Made by a program: the position numbers and the translations under genes
Assembly (NCBI RefSeq): GCF_009856605.1
Contig: NZ_CP047243.1
Coordinates: 186,001 to 250,000, forward strand
Source of the DNA: Trichormus variabilis 0441
GTDB taxonomy: Bacteria; Cyanobacteriota; Cyanobacteriia; Cyanobacteriales; Nostocaceae
Reading direction: 5' to 3'
DNA: 64,000 nt
Shown: piece after piece, positions 8,087-15,997 of the stretch
Position numbering within the stretch: the stretch's first letter is position 1
Layout of the letters: every line of letters starts with the position of its first letter
Notes under the pieces: generated by a model
Databases searched by the model: none
The model's input: only the letters and a program-made list of their open reading frames with translations
Told to the model about the DNA's origin: nothing

Positions 8087-10419
8087 CGAAGCAGATAATT
8101 GCATTGGTAGGTAATCCTAATTGTGGTAAAACTACTTTATTTAATGCCTTGACAGGTGCTAATCAAAGAACTGGTAACTGGCCTGGTGTCACAGTGGAAC
8201 GCAAAGAAGGCAAATATATCCACAATGGTAAAAATATTACTGTTGTTGACTTACCAGGAGTTTATTCTCTGGATGCTGAAGATAGTGACACTGGACTTGA
8301 TGAACTGATAGCGCGAGATTATCTGCTTGCTGGTGAAGCGGATGTGATTATTAATATTGTTGATGCTTCCAACTTAGAACGCAACTTGTATCTCACAACC
8401 CAAATCATGGAAATGCGCTTACCGATGATTGTGGCGTTGAACATGATGGATGTGGCTAAAGACAGGGAAATTAAGATAAATCCCACCCTACTTTCACAGC
8501 GTCTTGGTTGTCCGGTGATTCCCATGAGTGCAACATCAGGTAAGGGAGTACCTGAGTTACAAGATGCGATTAATCAGTCTCTCGTTAACTTATTAGTACC
8601 ATCGACTTACGTTGCTTACCCAGCTGTAATTGAAGATGCGATCGCGCAATTAGTCCCTTTCATCACAGAACATAGTCCCAAGCGCACAGTAGATCCCCGG
8701 TGGACAGCCTTAAAACTTTTGGAATACGAGGATCGAGTTGCACCAGAATTGAGGAGTAAGGAATTAGAAAGGATAGTTGTAGAACACCGACGACAAGTCC
8801 ATCAAACCCTCGATGATGACTTAGATATCATCATCGCCGATAGTCGTTACACCTTTATTCGTAACTTAATTCAAGGTGCAGCCGAACGCAGTCGGGAAGT
8901 TAAAACTAACATTTCCGACAAAATCGACCAAATTGTACTCAATCGCTGGTTGGGAATACCGATTTTCTTGTTCATCATGTACGTGATATTCACCATATCA
9001 ATTCATGTCGGTGGTGCTTTTATTGACTTTTTTGACATCTCATTTGCCACGATTTTTGTTGATGGTTTCGGTAAACTGCTGGAAAACATCAATGCACCAG
9101 GATGGCTGATTGGACTATTAGCACAGGGCGCAGGTGGTGGTATCCAAACCACAGCCACTTTTATTCCCCAAATTGGCATGATGTTCTTGTGTCTGTCGGT
9201 GTTAGAAGATACTGGCTATATGGCACGGGCTGCCTTTGTGATGGATCGGTTGATGCGTTTAATTGGGCTTCCCGGTAAATCCTTTGTACCAATGATTGTG
9301 GGTTTTGGGTGTAACATTCCAGGAATTATGGCGACGCGGACATTAGAAAATAAACGCGATCGCCTGATGACAGTGATGATGAATCCCTTCATGTCCTGTA
9401 GCGCCAGATTAACAGTTTACGCCCTGTTTATTGGTGCATTCTTCCCCGTTGGCGGTCAAAATATGGTTTTAGGTCTTTACTTATTGGGTATCTTAGCCGC
9501 CATATTCACCGGACTGATCTTGAAAAATACCATTCTCCAAGGGGAAGCCGCCCCCTTTATCATGGAACTACCTCCATACCATATACCCAAGATTAAAGGT
9601 GTTTTGTTGCGTGCAGGCGATCGCCTCAAAGCTTTCATCACCAAAGCCGGCATTGCTATTGTAATTATGGTGATCGTCCTGGGCTTCATGAATTCTGTTG
9701 GTACTGATGGCACATTCGGCAAGCAAGATAGCAAAGATTCGATTCTCAGCGCCATGAGTCGCACAGTCACACCAGTATTTACACCAATGGGAATTACTCA
9801 AGATAACTGGCCGGCTACCGTTGGTTTAATGACAGGCGTATTTGCGAAAGAAGTGATGGTTGGTACGATGAACTCTCTGTATACGGGATTGGCAGAAGCA
9901 GAAAAAGCAGCCACAGCAGAGCAAGAATTGCCGGAAGAATATAGTTTTTGGGGTGGTATTAGTAAAGCATTTGCTAGCATTCCAGAGAATTTGGCAAAAC
10001 TTCCTAGTCAACTATTTGACCCCCTTGGTTTAAGTGCAGCCAATGTTTCGACAGACCAAAAGCAAGCCGCAGAAGCTCAAGGTGTATCTGTTAGCACTTA
10101 CGGCGAAATGTCCAAACGGTTTAGTAGTACATCTGCGGCTTTCGCCTATCTGTTGTTTGTACTGTTGTACTTTCCCTGCGTTTCTGCGACGGCTGCACTT
10201 TACCGGGAGACTAATTTGGGGTGGACGGTATTTGCTGGATGCTGGACTACTGGTTTAGCTTACTGGGTGGCGGTTTTATATTACCAACTGGCGACATTTA
10301 CACAACATCCCAGTTCTTCTATTGCTTGGGTAGTGGGATTAGCTTTTGTTATGGCGATCGCTATTTTCGGACTGAAGATGGCAGGTACTACACGTACAAG
10401 AGAAGTTATTAGTCATTAG
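8083..10419 (+). CDS. feoB: FeoB, ferrous iron transporter
   Basis: The 778-residue protein has the N-terminal G domain with G1 GNPNCGKTT (residues 10-18), the switch region with the G2 threonine in TGNWPGVTVERK, G3 DLPGVY and G4 NMMD. A helical insert and then membrane-spanning Gate/core domains follow, with MMFLCLSVLEDTGYMARAAFVMDR and GFGCNIPGIMATRTLENKRDR, which carry conserved Cys residues. It imports Fe2+ across the inner membrane. It overlaps feoA by four bases and is followed by feoC. The last codons and the stop lie inside an AGTCATT tandem repeat. Length and motifs are normal for the family. Confidence 0.97.
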   Translation: MTKQIIALVGNPNCGKTTLFNALTGANQRTGNWPGVTVERKEGKYIHNGKNITVVDLPGVYSLDAEDSDTGLDELIARDYLLAGEADVIINIVDASNLERNLYLTTQIMEMRLPMIVALNMMDVAKDREIKINPTLLSQRLGCPVIPMSATSGKGVPELQDAINQSLVNLLVPSTYVAYPAVIEDAIAQLVPFITEHSPKRTVDPRWTALKLLEYEDRVAPELRSKELERIVVEHRRQVHQTLDDDLDIIIADSRYTFIRNLIQGAAERSREVKTNISDKIDQIVLNRWLGIPIFLFIMYVIFTISIHVGGAFIDFFDISFATIFVDGFGKLLENINAPGWLIGLLAQGAGGGIQTTATFIPQIGMMFLCLSVLEDTGYMARAAFVMDRLMRLIGLPGKSFVPMIVGFGCNIPGIMATRTLENKRDRLMTVMMNPFMSCSARLTVYALFIGAFFPVGGQNMVLGLYLLGILAAIFTGLILKNTILQGEAAPFIMELPPYHIPKIKGVLLRAGDRLKAFITKAGIAIVIMVIVLGFMNSVGTDGTFGKQDSKDSILSAMSRTVTPVFTPMGITQDNWPATVGLMTGVFAKEVMVGTMNSLYTGLAEAEKAATAEQELPEEYSFWGGISKAFASIPENLAKLPSQLFDPLGLSAANVSTDQKQAAEAQGVSVSTYGEMSKRFSSTSAAFAYLLFVLLYFPCVSATAALYRETNLGWTVFAGCWTTGLAYWVAVLYYQLATFTQHPSSSIAWVVGLAFVMAIAIFGLKMAGTTRTREVISH

Positions 10420-10433
10420 TCATTAGTCATTAG
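10409..10433 (+). repeat. AGTCATT heptamer tandem repeat at the feoB 3' end
   Basis: Three copies of AGTCATT run through the feoB stop codon into the gap before feoC. This is a short tandemly repeated repetitive sequence of the kind seen in heterocystous cyanobacteria. It may have been added at or just after the gene end. Confidence 0.75.
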
Positions 10434-10447
10434 CAAAGGATAAAACC

Positions 10448-10675
10448 ATGATTTTAAGTGAACTACAACAATTCCTTACCCAACACAAAAAAGCCTCTCT
10501 TGCAGATATGCAACTGCATTTTCGCATGGATGGAGACGCTTTACGAGGAATGCTGAGTAAGCTAATCCGTAAAGGTCGAGTCCGCAAAATGGAGGATGGT
10601 AAAAAGTGTGGTGGATGTCACAGTTGTGAACCAGAAGCGATTGAATTTTATGAATGGGTTGTAGTGCATACCTAA
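10448..10675 (+). CDS. feoC: FeoC-like winged-helix protein
   Basis: The 75-residue protein starts with a winged-helix segment (LQQFLTQHKKASLADMQLHF, LRGMLSKLIRKGRVRK) and ends in a cysteine group, KKCGGCHSC, typical of FeoC. In enterobacteria such cysteines bind an Fe-S cluster, and FeoC protects or regulates FeoB. It lies 28 bases after feoB on the same strand, so it is probably in the same transcript. AAAGGATAAAACC precedes the ATG and gives an acceptable ribosome binding site. Confidence 0.88.
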   Translation: MILSELQQFLTQHKKASLADMQLHFRMDGDALRGMLSKLIRKGRVRKMEDGKKCGGCHSCEPEAIEFYEWVVVHT

Positions 10676-10727
10676 AATTTTGGCTAACTTTGGAGTTATG
10701 CTCACGAATTATTCCTAACCGTTAAAC

Positions 10728-10774
10728 CTACTCATATCTTCAGTATAAGTTCTTGTTTAATAAGATATGAGTAG
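10728..10774. terminator. Terminator-like hairpin between feoC and hypB
   Basis: A perfect 13-bp stem (CTACTCATATCTT at 10728-10740, complement at 10762-10774) with a 21-base loop lies between two convergent genes. It could stop transcription from both sides. No long T-run follows, so termination strength is uncertain. Confidence 0.6.
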
Positions 10775-10794
10775 ATTTAGATAGATATTTTGAT

Positions 10795-11706
10795 TCAGTT
10801 ACTAACCCTTTGTGATAAGCACTTATACCAACTCTCTAACCCAGTTCCAGTTAACGCTGAAACTTGAAAAACCTGAATTTGAGGATTGACTTGCTGGGCG
10901 TATTCTATACAACGCTGAACGTCAAACTGCACATGAGGTAGTAAATCAATTTTGGTGAGAATCATCACCTCACTAGCGCGGAACATATGCGGATATTTAA
11001 TTGGCTTATCTTCGCCTTCAGTCACAGAGAGAATGACAACTTTTGCCTGTTCGCCTAAATCAAATAATGCTGGACAAACTAAGTTACCAACATTCTCAAT
11101 CATCACGACTGAATTCAAAGGTGGATTTAATTGTTGCAAACCCCTTTCTACCATTGCTGCATCTAAATGACAGCCTGTACCTGTGTTAATTTGTACTACT
11201 TTACAGCCTGTCTCTTTTATTTTCTTAGCATCATTAATCGTTTCTTGATCTCCCTCAATAACACTGATAGACAACTGATGTTTTAAATCATTAATAGTGC
11301 GAGTCAATAGTGTTGTTTTTCCTGAACCTGGAGAACTCATTAGATTTAAAGCAATGATGTTGCGACCTTTAAACCATCCCCGATTTTGGGCTGCTATTAA
11401 ATTATTTTTTGCTAAGATATCTTGTTCTAAAGATATAGTTGTGCTGTGTACTTGAGCATGAATCTGAGATGCTTCTGAGATGGAATTATGACTGTGAGAA
11501 TGCGTAACTACAGTGCCATCTGGTAAAGTGTGAGTGTGAACATGATGAGAATCATGATTGTGAGAATGGGCGATCGCTGTATCTTTAGGTGAAGTATGAG
11601 TGTGGTAATGATGCTCATCTTGGGAGCTAATTATTGCTACTTCATTTGTTTCAGTGTTGATGATTTTGACTTCAGCATCATCAGAACAACCGCAGGTTAC
11701 ACACAT
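10795..11706 (-). CDS. hypB: Hydrogenase/nickel-enzyme maturation GTPase HypB
   Basis: The 303-residue protein has the N-terminal CxxCGC nickel site (MCVTCGC), a histidine-rich storage segment at about residues 30-75 (repeats such as HYHTHTS, HSHNHDSHHVHTHT and HSHSHN), and a SIMIBI GTPase domain with SSPGSGKTT, D-Q-E-T, NVGNLVCP and LTKIDLL. HypB inserts nickel into hydrogenase and sometimes helps urease. No hydrogenase or other hyp gene is in the window, so it stands apart from its usual cluster. It is divergent from cydA and shares with it the 410-base intergenic region that carries operator copy C. Nickel storage is inferred from the His segment. Confidence 0.93.
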   Translation of the reverse strand: MCVTCGCSDDAEVKIINTETNEVAIISSQDEHHYHTHTSPKDTAIAHSHNHDSHHVHTHTLPDGTVVTHSHSHNSISEASQIHAQVHSTTISLEQDILAKNNLIAAQNRGWFKGRNIIALNLMSSPGSGKTTLLTRTINDLKHQLSISVIEGDQETINDAKKIKETGCKVVQINTGTGCHLDAAMVERGLQQLNPPLNSVVMIENVGNLVCPALFDLGEQAKVVILSVTEGEDKPIKYPHMFRASEVMILTKIDLLPHVQFDVQRCIEYAQQVNPQIQVFQVSALTGTGLESWYKCLSQRVSN

Positions 11707-12116
11707 AATTTTTTTATTTACGTTTCATGGTTTGAAAAAGCGTATCAACTATCTCCTGAAAAAAAAGTTTGTTAAATGCAAACATAGCATTTAGCAAGCT
11801 AGTGAGGCACAGAGTTTTTTATTCTTAAGGAACTCTTAACAGGGAACAGTAAATAAATTAGGGTTTATCTCATGAGACCGAGAAAAGCTATAAGAACAAG
11901 ATAATTAAACATTTTTAGAATGGAATAAAAGTATTGTTGATAACAAATAGAATTTACAATTAAGATAGTTTATATACCAGAATTTAGAATTAAAAAATTC
12001 ATTTTCAATCTGACAATTTGTCTTTTGACGAAACAATAAAAAAAGTAATAAATAGAAATATGGGCTATATCTACAACTCATCGCCCTAAATTTTGTTTAT
12101 TCACGAAAAGGTAGTT
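11707..12116. other. Divergent promoter region hypB / cydA
   Basis: The A/T-rich 410-base gap separates two divergent genes and contains operator copy C at 12009-12031. No other conserved element or open frame was recognised. The operator is 86 bases from the cydA start and about 300 bases from hypB, so it more likely serves cydA. Confidence 0.6.
12009..12031 (+). promoter_or_regulatory. Operator copy C, upstream of cydAB-1
   Basis: It reads TCTGACA-ATT-TGTCTTTTGACGA, with two mismatches to the consensus. It points toward cydA. TTGACG may act as the -35, and TAATAA/TAAATA lies 15-18 bases downstream as a possible -10. Confidence 0.72.
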
Positions 12117-13547
12117 ATGGGATTTTTGTCAGACCCCATTATATTGTCGCGTATACAATTTGCCGTGACTAGCGTATTTCATATGTTATGGCCTGTCTTA
12201 ACCATCGGTATGGCGGGTTATTTGGTAGTAGTAGAAATTCTCTGGTTGCTCACAAAAAACCCTGATTACTACCGTCATGCACGTTTCTGGTCAAAAATCT
12301 ACATTCTTAATTTTGGGTGTGGAGTCGCATCTGGAGTTGCTTTAGAATTTGAATTTGGTGCTAATTGGTCTCCATTTTCTGTAGCTGTTGGTGACTTTTT
12401 CGGCACAATTTTAGGCTTTGAAGGCACAATGGCATTCATGCTAGAAGCAGCCTTTTTAGGCATCATGATTTCTGGTTGGAATCGTGTACCTAGTTGGTTA
12501 CATTTGCTATCAACAATCATGGTTTTTGTTGGTGCAAGTCTATCTTCTTTTTGGATTATTGTCGCTAATTCTTGGATGCAAACACCTGCTGGTGGCGAAA
12601 TGGTGAATGGTAAATTCATCGTCCATGACTTTATCCAAGCCATTTTTAATCCAGCAGCATTAAGTAGTTGGTTTCACATGGTTTTGGCGATTTTAGAAAC
12701 TGCACTATTTGTAATTGGCGGAATTAGTGCATGGTATATTCTCAAGAATCGCCATCATGCTTTCTTCAGTAAATCTTTCAAACTGGCTCTAGCTCTAGCT
12801 ATTTTTGTCACTCCTCTACAACTATTTGTTGGTCATATCAGTGGTGAACAAGTTTATCACAACCAACCCACAAAATTAGCTGCAATAGAAGCAATTTGGG
12901 ATACTATTCCCGCCGGAGAATCTGCACCTTGGACAGCATTAGTTGCACCTGATATAGCTGGAGAGAAAAATCATTGGGAACTGAATATTCCTCATGCTTT
13001 GAGTTACATCTTAGAAATGAAACCCACTCTTTCTGAACCAGTACAAGGCTTGAAAGAGTGGAAACCACAAGATAGACCCCATGCTATCAGTCTTATTTTC
13101 TATTCTTTCCGCATCATGGTGGGAATTGGCTTCTTTTTATGTGGGTTAATGTTGTTCAGTGTTGTTCAATGGTGGCGCGGTAAACTTGCCATAGAAAATA
13201 TCACTCAACAACGTTGGTTGATGCGAGGTTGGATATTTGCTGCGCCTTTAGGATATATGGCTGTGGAGTTTGGTTGGATAGTGCGAGAAGTGGGAAGACA
13301 ACCTTGGACTGTATACGGAAAAATTCGTACAGCAGATGCAGTTTCTCATCTCCCAGCAAATACGGTTCTCACTTCATTGATAGCTTATATAGTTATCTAT
13401 TTGCTGTTATTTAGTTCTGCTTTGTACTTTGGTAGTCGCATTGTTCGCCAAGGGCCAAATTTGGAATTACCACTACCAATAGGTAGTAATGAAAGAGAAT
13501 TTGTGAGTGAAGTTGTAGGAGTAAATATTCAGGAAGGAGAGGTTTAA
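12117..13547 (+). CDS. cydA: Cytochrome bd-type quinol oxidase subunit I (copy 1)
   Basis: From the ATG at 12117 (AAAAGGTAG just before it) the product has 476 residues; the frame is open to a TTG at 12093, but that adds an unrelated leader. CydA motifs include the heme ligand region RIQFAVTSVFHMLWP (H22), GFEGTMAFMLEAAFLGI, and the quinol and heme site GWIVREVGRQPWTVYGKIRTAD. The enzyme oxidises quinol and reduces oxygen with hemes only and no copper. The Q-loop is short, as in cyanobacterial and CIO-type oxidases. The stop overlaps cydB by one base. It is about 90 bases downstream of operator copy C. Confidence 0.95.
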   Translation: MGFLSDPIILSRIQFAVTSVFHMLWPVLTIGMAGYLVVVEILWLLTKNPDYYRHARFWSKIYILNFGCGVASGVALEFEFGANWSPFSVAVGDFFGTILGFEGTMAFMLEAAFLGIMISGWNRVPSWLHLLSTIMVFVGASLSSFWIIVANSWMQTPAGGEMVNGKFIVHDFIQAIFNPAALSSWFHMVLAILETALFVIGGISAWYILKNRHHAFFSKSFKLALALAIFVTPLQLFVGHISGEQVYHNQPTKLAAIEAIWDTIPAGESAPWTALVAPDIAGEKNHWELNIPHALSYILEMKPTLSEPVQGLKEWKPQDRPHAISLIFYSFRIMVGIGFFLCGLMLFSVVQWWRGKLAIENITQQRWLMRGWIFAAPLGYMAVEFGWIVREVGRQPWTVYGKIRTADAVSHLPANTVLTSLIAYIVIYLLLFSSALYFGSRIVRQGPNLELPLPIGSNEREFVSEVVGVNIQEGEV

Positions 13548-14560
13548 TGGATACATTGGAACAAATATTACCGATAGTTTGGTTTGGTATTATTGCCTTA
13601 TTTCTCTCCATTTATTTGATTACTGATGGTTTTGATTTAGGAGTGGGAATTTTAACTTTAAGGCGGAAGGATGAGGAAGAAAAAGGCATTTTGATTAACA
13701 CTTTAAGTAGTGTTTGGGATGCTAATGAAACTTGGCTAGTGTGTACTGGAGGGGCTTTATTTGGGGCTTTTCCTCTGGCTTATGCGACAATTGTCAATGC
13801 CCTGTATATTCCAATTAGCTGCATGGTAATTGGATTTATTTTGCGGGCGGTTGCATTTGAATTTCGAGAACATTCCCACAATAAAACTTTTTGGAGTATT
13901 GCCTTCGGCGGTGGTAGTTTATTAGCTACATTATCCCAAGGATTAATTCTGGGTGGGGTTTTAGCTGGAATCAAAGTTGATAGTACAGGTGCGTTTATTG
14001 GTGGAATTTGGGATTGGTTAAATTTGCCATCAATTCTAGTAGCTTTAACTGTCATGCAAGGCTATGTGATGATTGGTGCAACCTATCTAATTATCAAGAC
14101 AGAAGGTGAACTACAAAAAACCTACTATCGCACAGCTATATTATCAACTTGGGCGACAGTTATCGGGGCAATTTTGATTACTGCTGCTGTTCCAGTGTTC
14201 TATGAAAATATACGCGATCGCTTGTTTCATCAACCAGAAGTATTTATCTTTGCGTTAATTCCTATACTGGCTCTTTTAGCAGTTAGCCGATTAATTTACA
14301 GCATCAATGCTCGTCAGGAGATGACACCTTTTATTTGGGCAGTTGTGGTATTCTTAATTACAACTGTAGGTTTAGCTTTTGTCGTCTTTCCTTACATTAT
14401 TCCCACCCAAATCACCATTTTTGAGGCAGCTTCTTCCTTTAGTTCTCAAGTTTTGATGATTACCTTCATTGGCTTTTTTGTACCGATTATGCTTTTCTAC
14501 AATGCCTATCTATATAGGGTATTTCGGGGCAAAGTAGTTAGTAGTTATTATGGGGAATAA
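13547..14560 (+). CDS. cydB: Cytochrome bd-type quinol oxidase subunit II (copy 1)
   Basis: The 337-residue membrane protein matches CydB: ITDGFDLGVGIL near the N-terminus, VWDANETWLVCTGGALFGAFPLAYA, FRAVAFEFREHS-type FEFREHSHNK, and about eight hydrophobic spans. It is the structural partner of CydA. Its ATG overlaps the cydA stop (TAATG). A strong hairpin at 14596-14622 follows the stop. A second, clearly paralogous CydB is encoded 400 bases away on the other strand. Confidence 0.95.
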   Translation: MDTLEQILPIVWFGIIALFLSIYLITDGFDLGVGILTLRRKDEEEKGILINTLSSVWDANETWLVCTGGALFGAFPLAYATIVNALYIPISCMVIGFILRAVAFEFREHSHNKTFWSIAFGGGSLLATLSQGLILGGVLAGIKVDSTGAFIGGIWDWLNLPSILVALTVMQGYVMIGATYLIIKTEGELQKTYYRTAILSTWATVIGAILITAAVPVFYENIRDRLFHQPEVFIFALIPILALLAVSRLIYSINARQEMTPFIWAVVVFLITTVGLAFVVFPYIIPTQITIFEAASSFSSQVLMITFIGFFVPIMLFYNAYLYRVFRGKVVSSYYGE

Positions 14561-14595
14561 TATCTAATTCAGTCTGAGAAAAAGTATAATTTAGC

Positions 14596-14622
14596 CATAA
14601 TGCACCAATTCGGTGCATTATG
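14596..14622 (+). terminator. Terminator hairpin of cydAB-1
   Basis: A perfect 11-bp stem (CATAATGCACC with its complement) and a 5-base loop lie 36 bases after the cydB stop. TCTTATTTTAA follows. Confidence 0.75.
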
Positions 14623-14726
14623 TCTTATTTTAACTAACTTTGTAATCACAACCGAAATTATTGAGATTAAGTAGTATATTGGCGATTTTGATCATGGAAA
14701 AGTATTAACGTTAACTTTTCTACAAG

Positions 14727-14749
14727 TTTGACAGTTGGTCTTTTGACAT
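14727..14749 (+). promoter_or_regulatory. Operator copy D between convergent genes
   Basis: It reads TTTGACA-GTT-GGTCTTTTGACAT, with one mismatch. It lies downstream of both neighbouring operons and points right toward a terminator-like hairpin at 14840-14869, so it does not front a protein gene. Confidence 0.68.
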
Positions 14750-14872
14750 TATGGTCATTGTCATCTGATGATAAAAATCATATTTGCTTCAAGTATTTCC
14801 TATTAAAATATAGAGGTGCATACATACCTGCTATAAAGTTAAGGGATACAAATTTCTTTGTATCCCTTATTT
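14750..14872 (+). ncRNA. Candidate small RNA between operator D and a hairpin
   Basis: This is a prediction from layout only. An operator with an embedded TTGACA is followed about 90 bases later by a perfect 13-bp hairpin and a T/A-rich tail. No ribosome binding site with a sensible frame is visible, and the longest ATG frame near the start has five codons. If transcribed, the RNA would be about 90-110 bases. The hairpin could instead terminate cydAB-2 from the other strand. Confidence 0.3.
14840..14869. terminator. Perfect 13-bp terminator-like hairpin
   Basis: TAAGGGATACAAA pairs perfectly with 14857-14869 across a TTTC loop. TTTATTAATATTT follows on the plus strand, which favours rightward termination; the leftward side has a poor T-run. 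Confidence 0.7.
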
Positions 14873-14975
14873 ATTAATATTTGCGATCTAATTAGGTTTT
14901 GTATGCAGATAGGAAGAAACTACCATCTGGGACTTTGGAAAAAAAATCAACAATTATTTCTCAAATTGGTATCAC

Positions 14976-15989
14976 CTATTCTCCATAATGTGTGCCTGCA
15001 ACTTTCCCGCGAAACACAATGTAATTGTAGATGTTGTAGAACAACATAATGGGAATCAAAAATCCAATGAAGATAATCATGAACACTAACGCGCTAGGTG
15101 CTGCGGCTGCTTGATAAATGGTAATACCTGGAGGGATGATATAGGGAAAAACAACTAATCCCAAACCTACAAAGGTAAGTAGAAAAAGCAGCACTGTCCA
15201 AACTAAAGGAGTGGTTTCTGCTTTGCGGTTCAGGCTTTGAATCAATAACCCAATCAGCAGCACACCTAACACAGGAATGAGTGAAAATAGATATACTTCT
15301 GGTTGGTGAAATAACTTTGCCCTGGCATTTTCATACACAACAGGGGTGGCGATGGTGATTAAAATTGCACCTATAAGGGTTGTCCAAGCAGCAATTTTTG
15401 CTGTGCGGTAATGGGATGTTTGCAGTTCTCCCTCAGTTTTTAAGATGAGATAAGTAGAGCCAATCAATACATAACCTTGAATCAATGTCAAGGCAACTAA
15501 GAGCGATCGCCAATCGAGCCAATCCCACATACTACCGATAAAGTGACCGGATTGATCCACCTTAATGCCTTCTAAAATGCTCCCCAAGGCAAATCCTTGA
15601 AACAGCGCCGCCATGAAACTTCCAACTCCAAAGGCGACGTTCCAAAATACTTTGTTTGTCGAATGTTCTCGAAACTCAAAAGCCACAGCCCGAAAAATCA
15701 AACCAAATATCATCCCAAAAATGGGAATGTAGAGCGCATTCAAAATGGTGCCATAAGCCAGAGGAAATGCTCCAAATAATGCACCCCCCATCAACACCAG
15801 CCAGGTTTCATTGGCATCCCAAATATTACCCAAACTCGTCATTAAAATGTCCCGTCGCTCCTCATTGGAACTGCTTAGGGACAAGATACCTACGCCTAGA
15901 TCAAACCCGTCTAACATGACGTAGAGAAACAAAAACAGAGCCAAGATAATAAACCATACCTGGGCTAAAAAGTGTTCTAAATTCTCCAT
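14976..15989 (-). CDS. cydB: Cytochrome bd-type quinol oxidase subunit II (copy 2)
   Basis: The 337-residue CydB has the same length as copy 1 and the same landmarks: MLDGFDLGVGILSLS, IWDANETWLVLMGGALFGAFPLAYG, VAFEFREHS and a closing NYIVFRGKVAGTHYGE. It lies eight bases after cydA-2 on the minus strand. The two CydB proteins are strongly similar over their whole length but clearly diverged, pointing to an old duplication kept as two functional units, here arranged tail to tail. Confidence 0.95.
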   Translation of the reverse strand: MENLEHFLAQVWFIILALFLFLYVMLDGFDLGVGILSLSSSNEERRDILMTSLGNIWDANETWLVLMGGALFGAFPLAYGTILNALYIPIFGMIFGLIFRAVAFEFREHSTNKVFWNVAFGVGSFMAALFQGFALGSILEGIKVDQSGHFIGSMWDWLDWRSLLVALTLIQGYVLIGSTYLILKTEGELQTSHYRTAKIAAWTTLIGAILITIATPVVYENARAKLFHQPEVYLFSLIPVLGVLLIGLLIQSLNRKAETTPLVWTVLLFLLTFVGLGLVVFPYIIPPGITIYQAAAAPSALVFMIIFIGFLIPIMLFYNIYNYIVFRGKVAGTHYGE

Positions 15990-15997
15990 ACAATTAC

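Larger units (their letters stand above)
14561..14975. other. Gap between convergent cydAB operons, with operator and two hairpins
   Basis: Convergent gene ends should need only terminators. This gap has a terminator for copy 1 (14596-14622), a full operator copy (14727-14749) and a second perfect hairpin (14840-14869). The latter two could bound a small transcript. No open frame of note was seen; 14858-15049 is a weak shadow of cydB-2. Confidence 0.6.

Noticed and set aside
14858..15049. Open frame between the cydAB operons
   Set aside because: It overlaps the 3' end of cydB-2 on the other strand and has no start signal.
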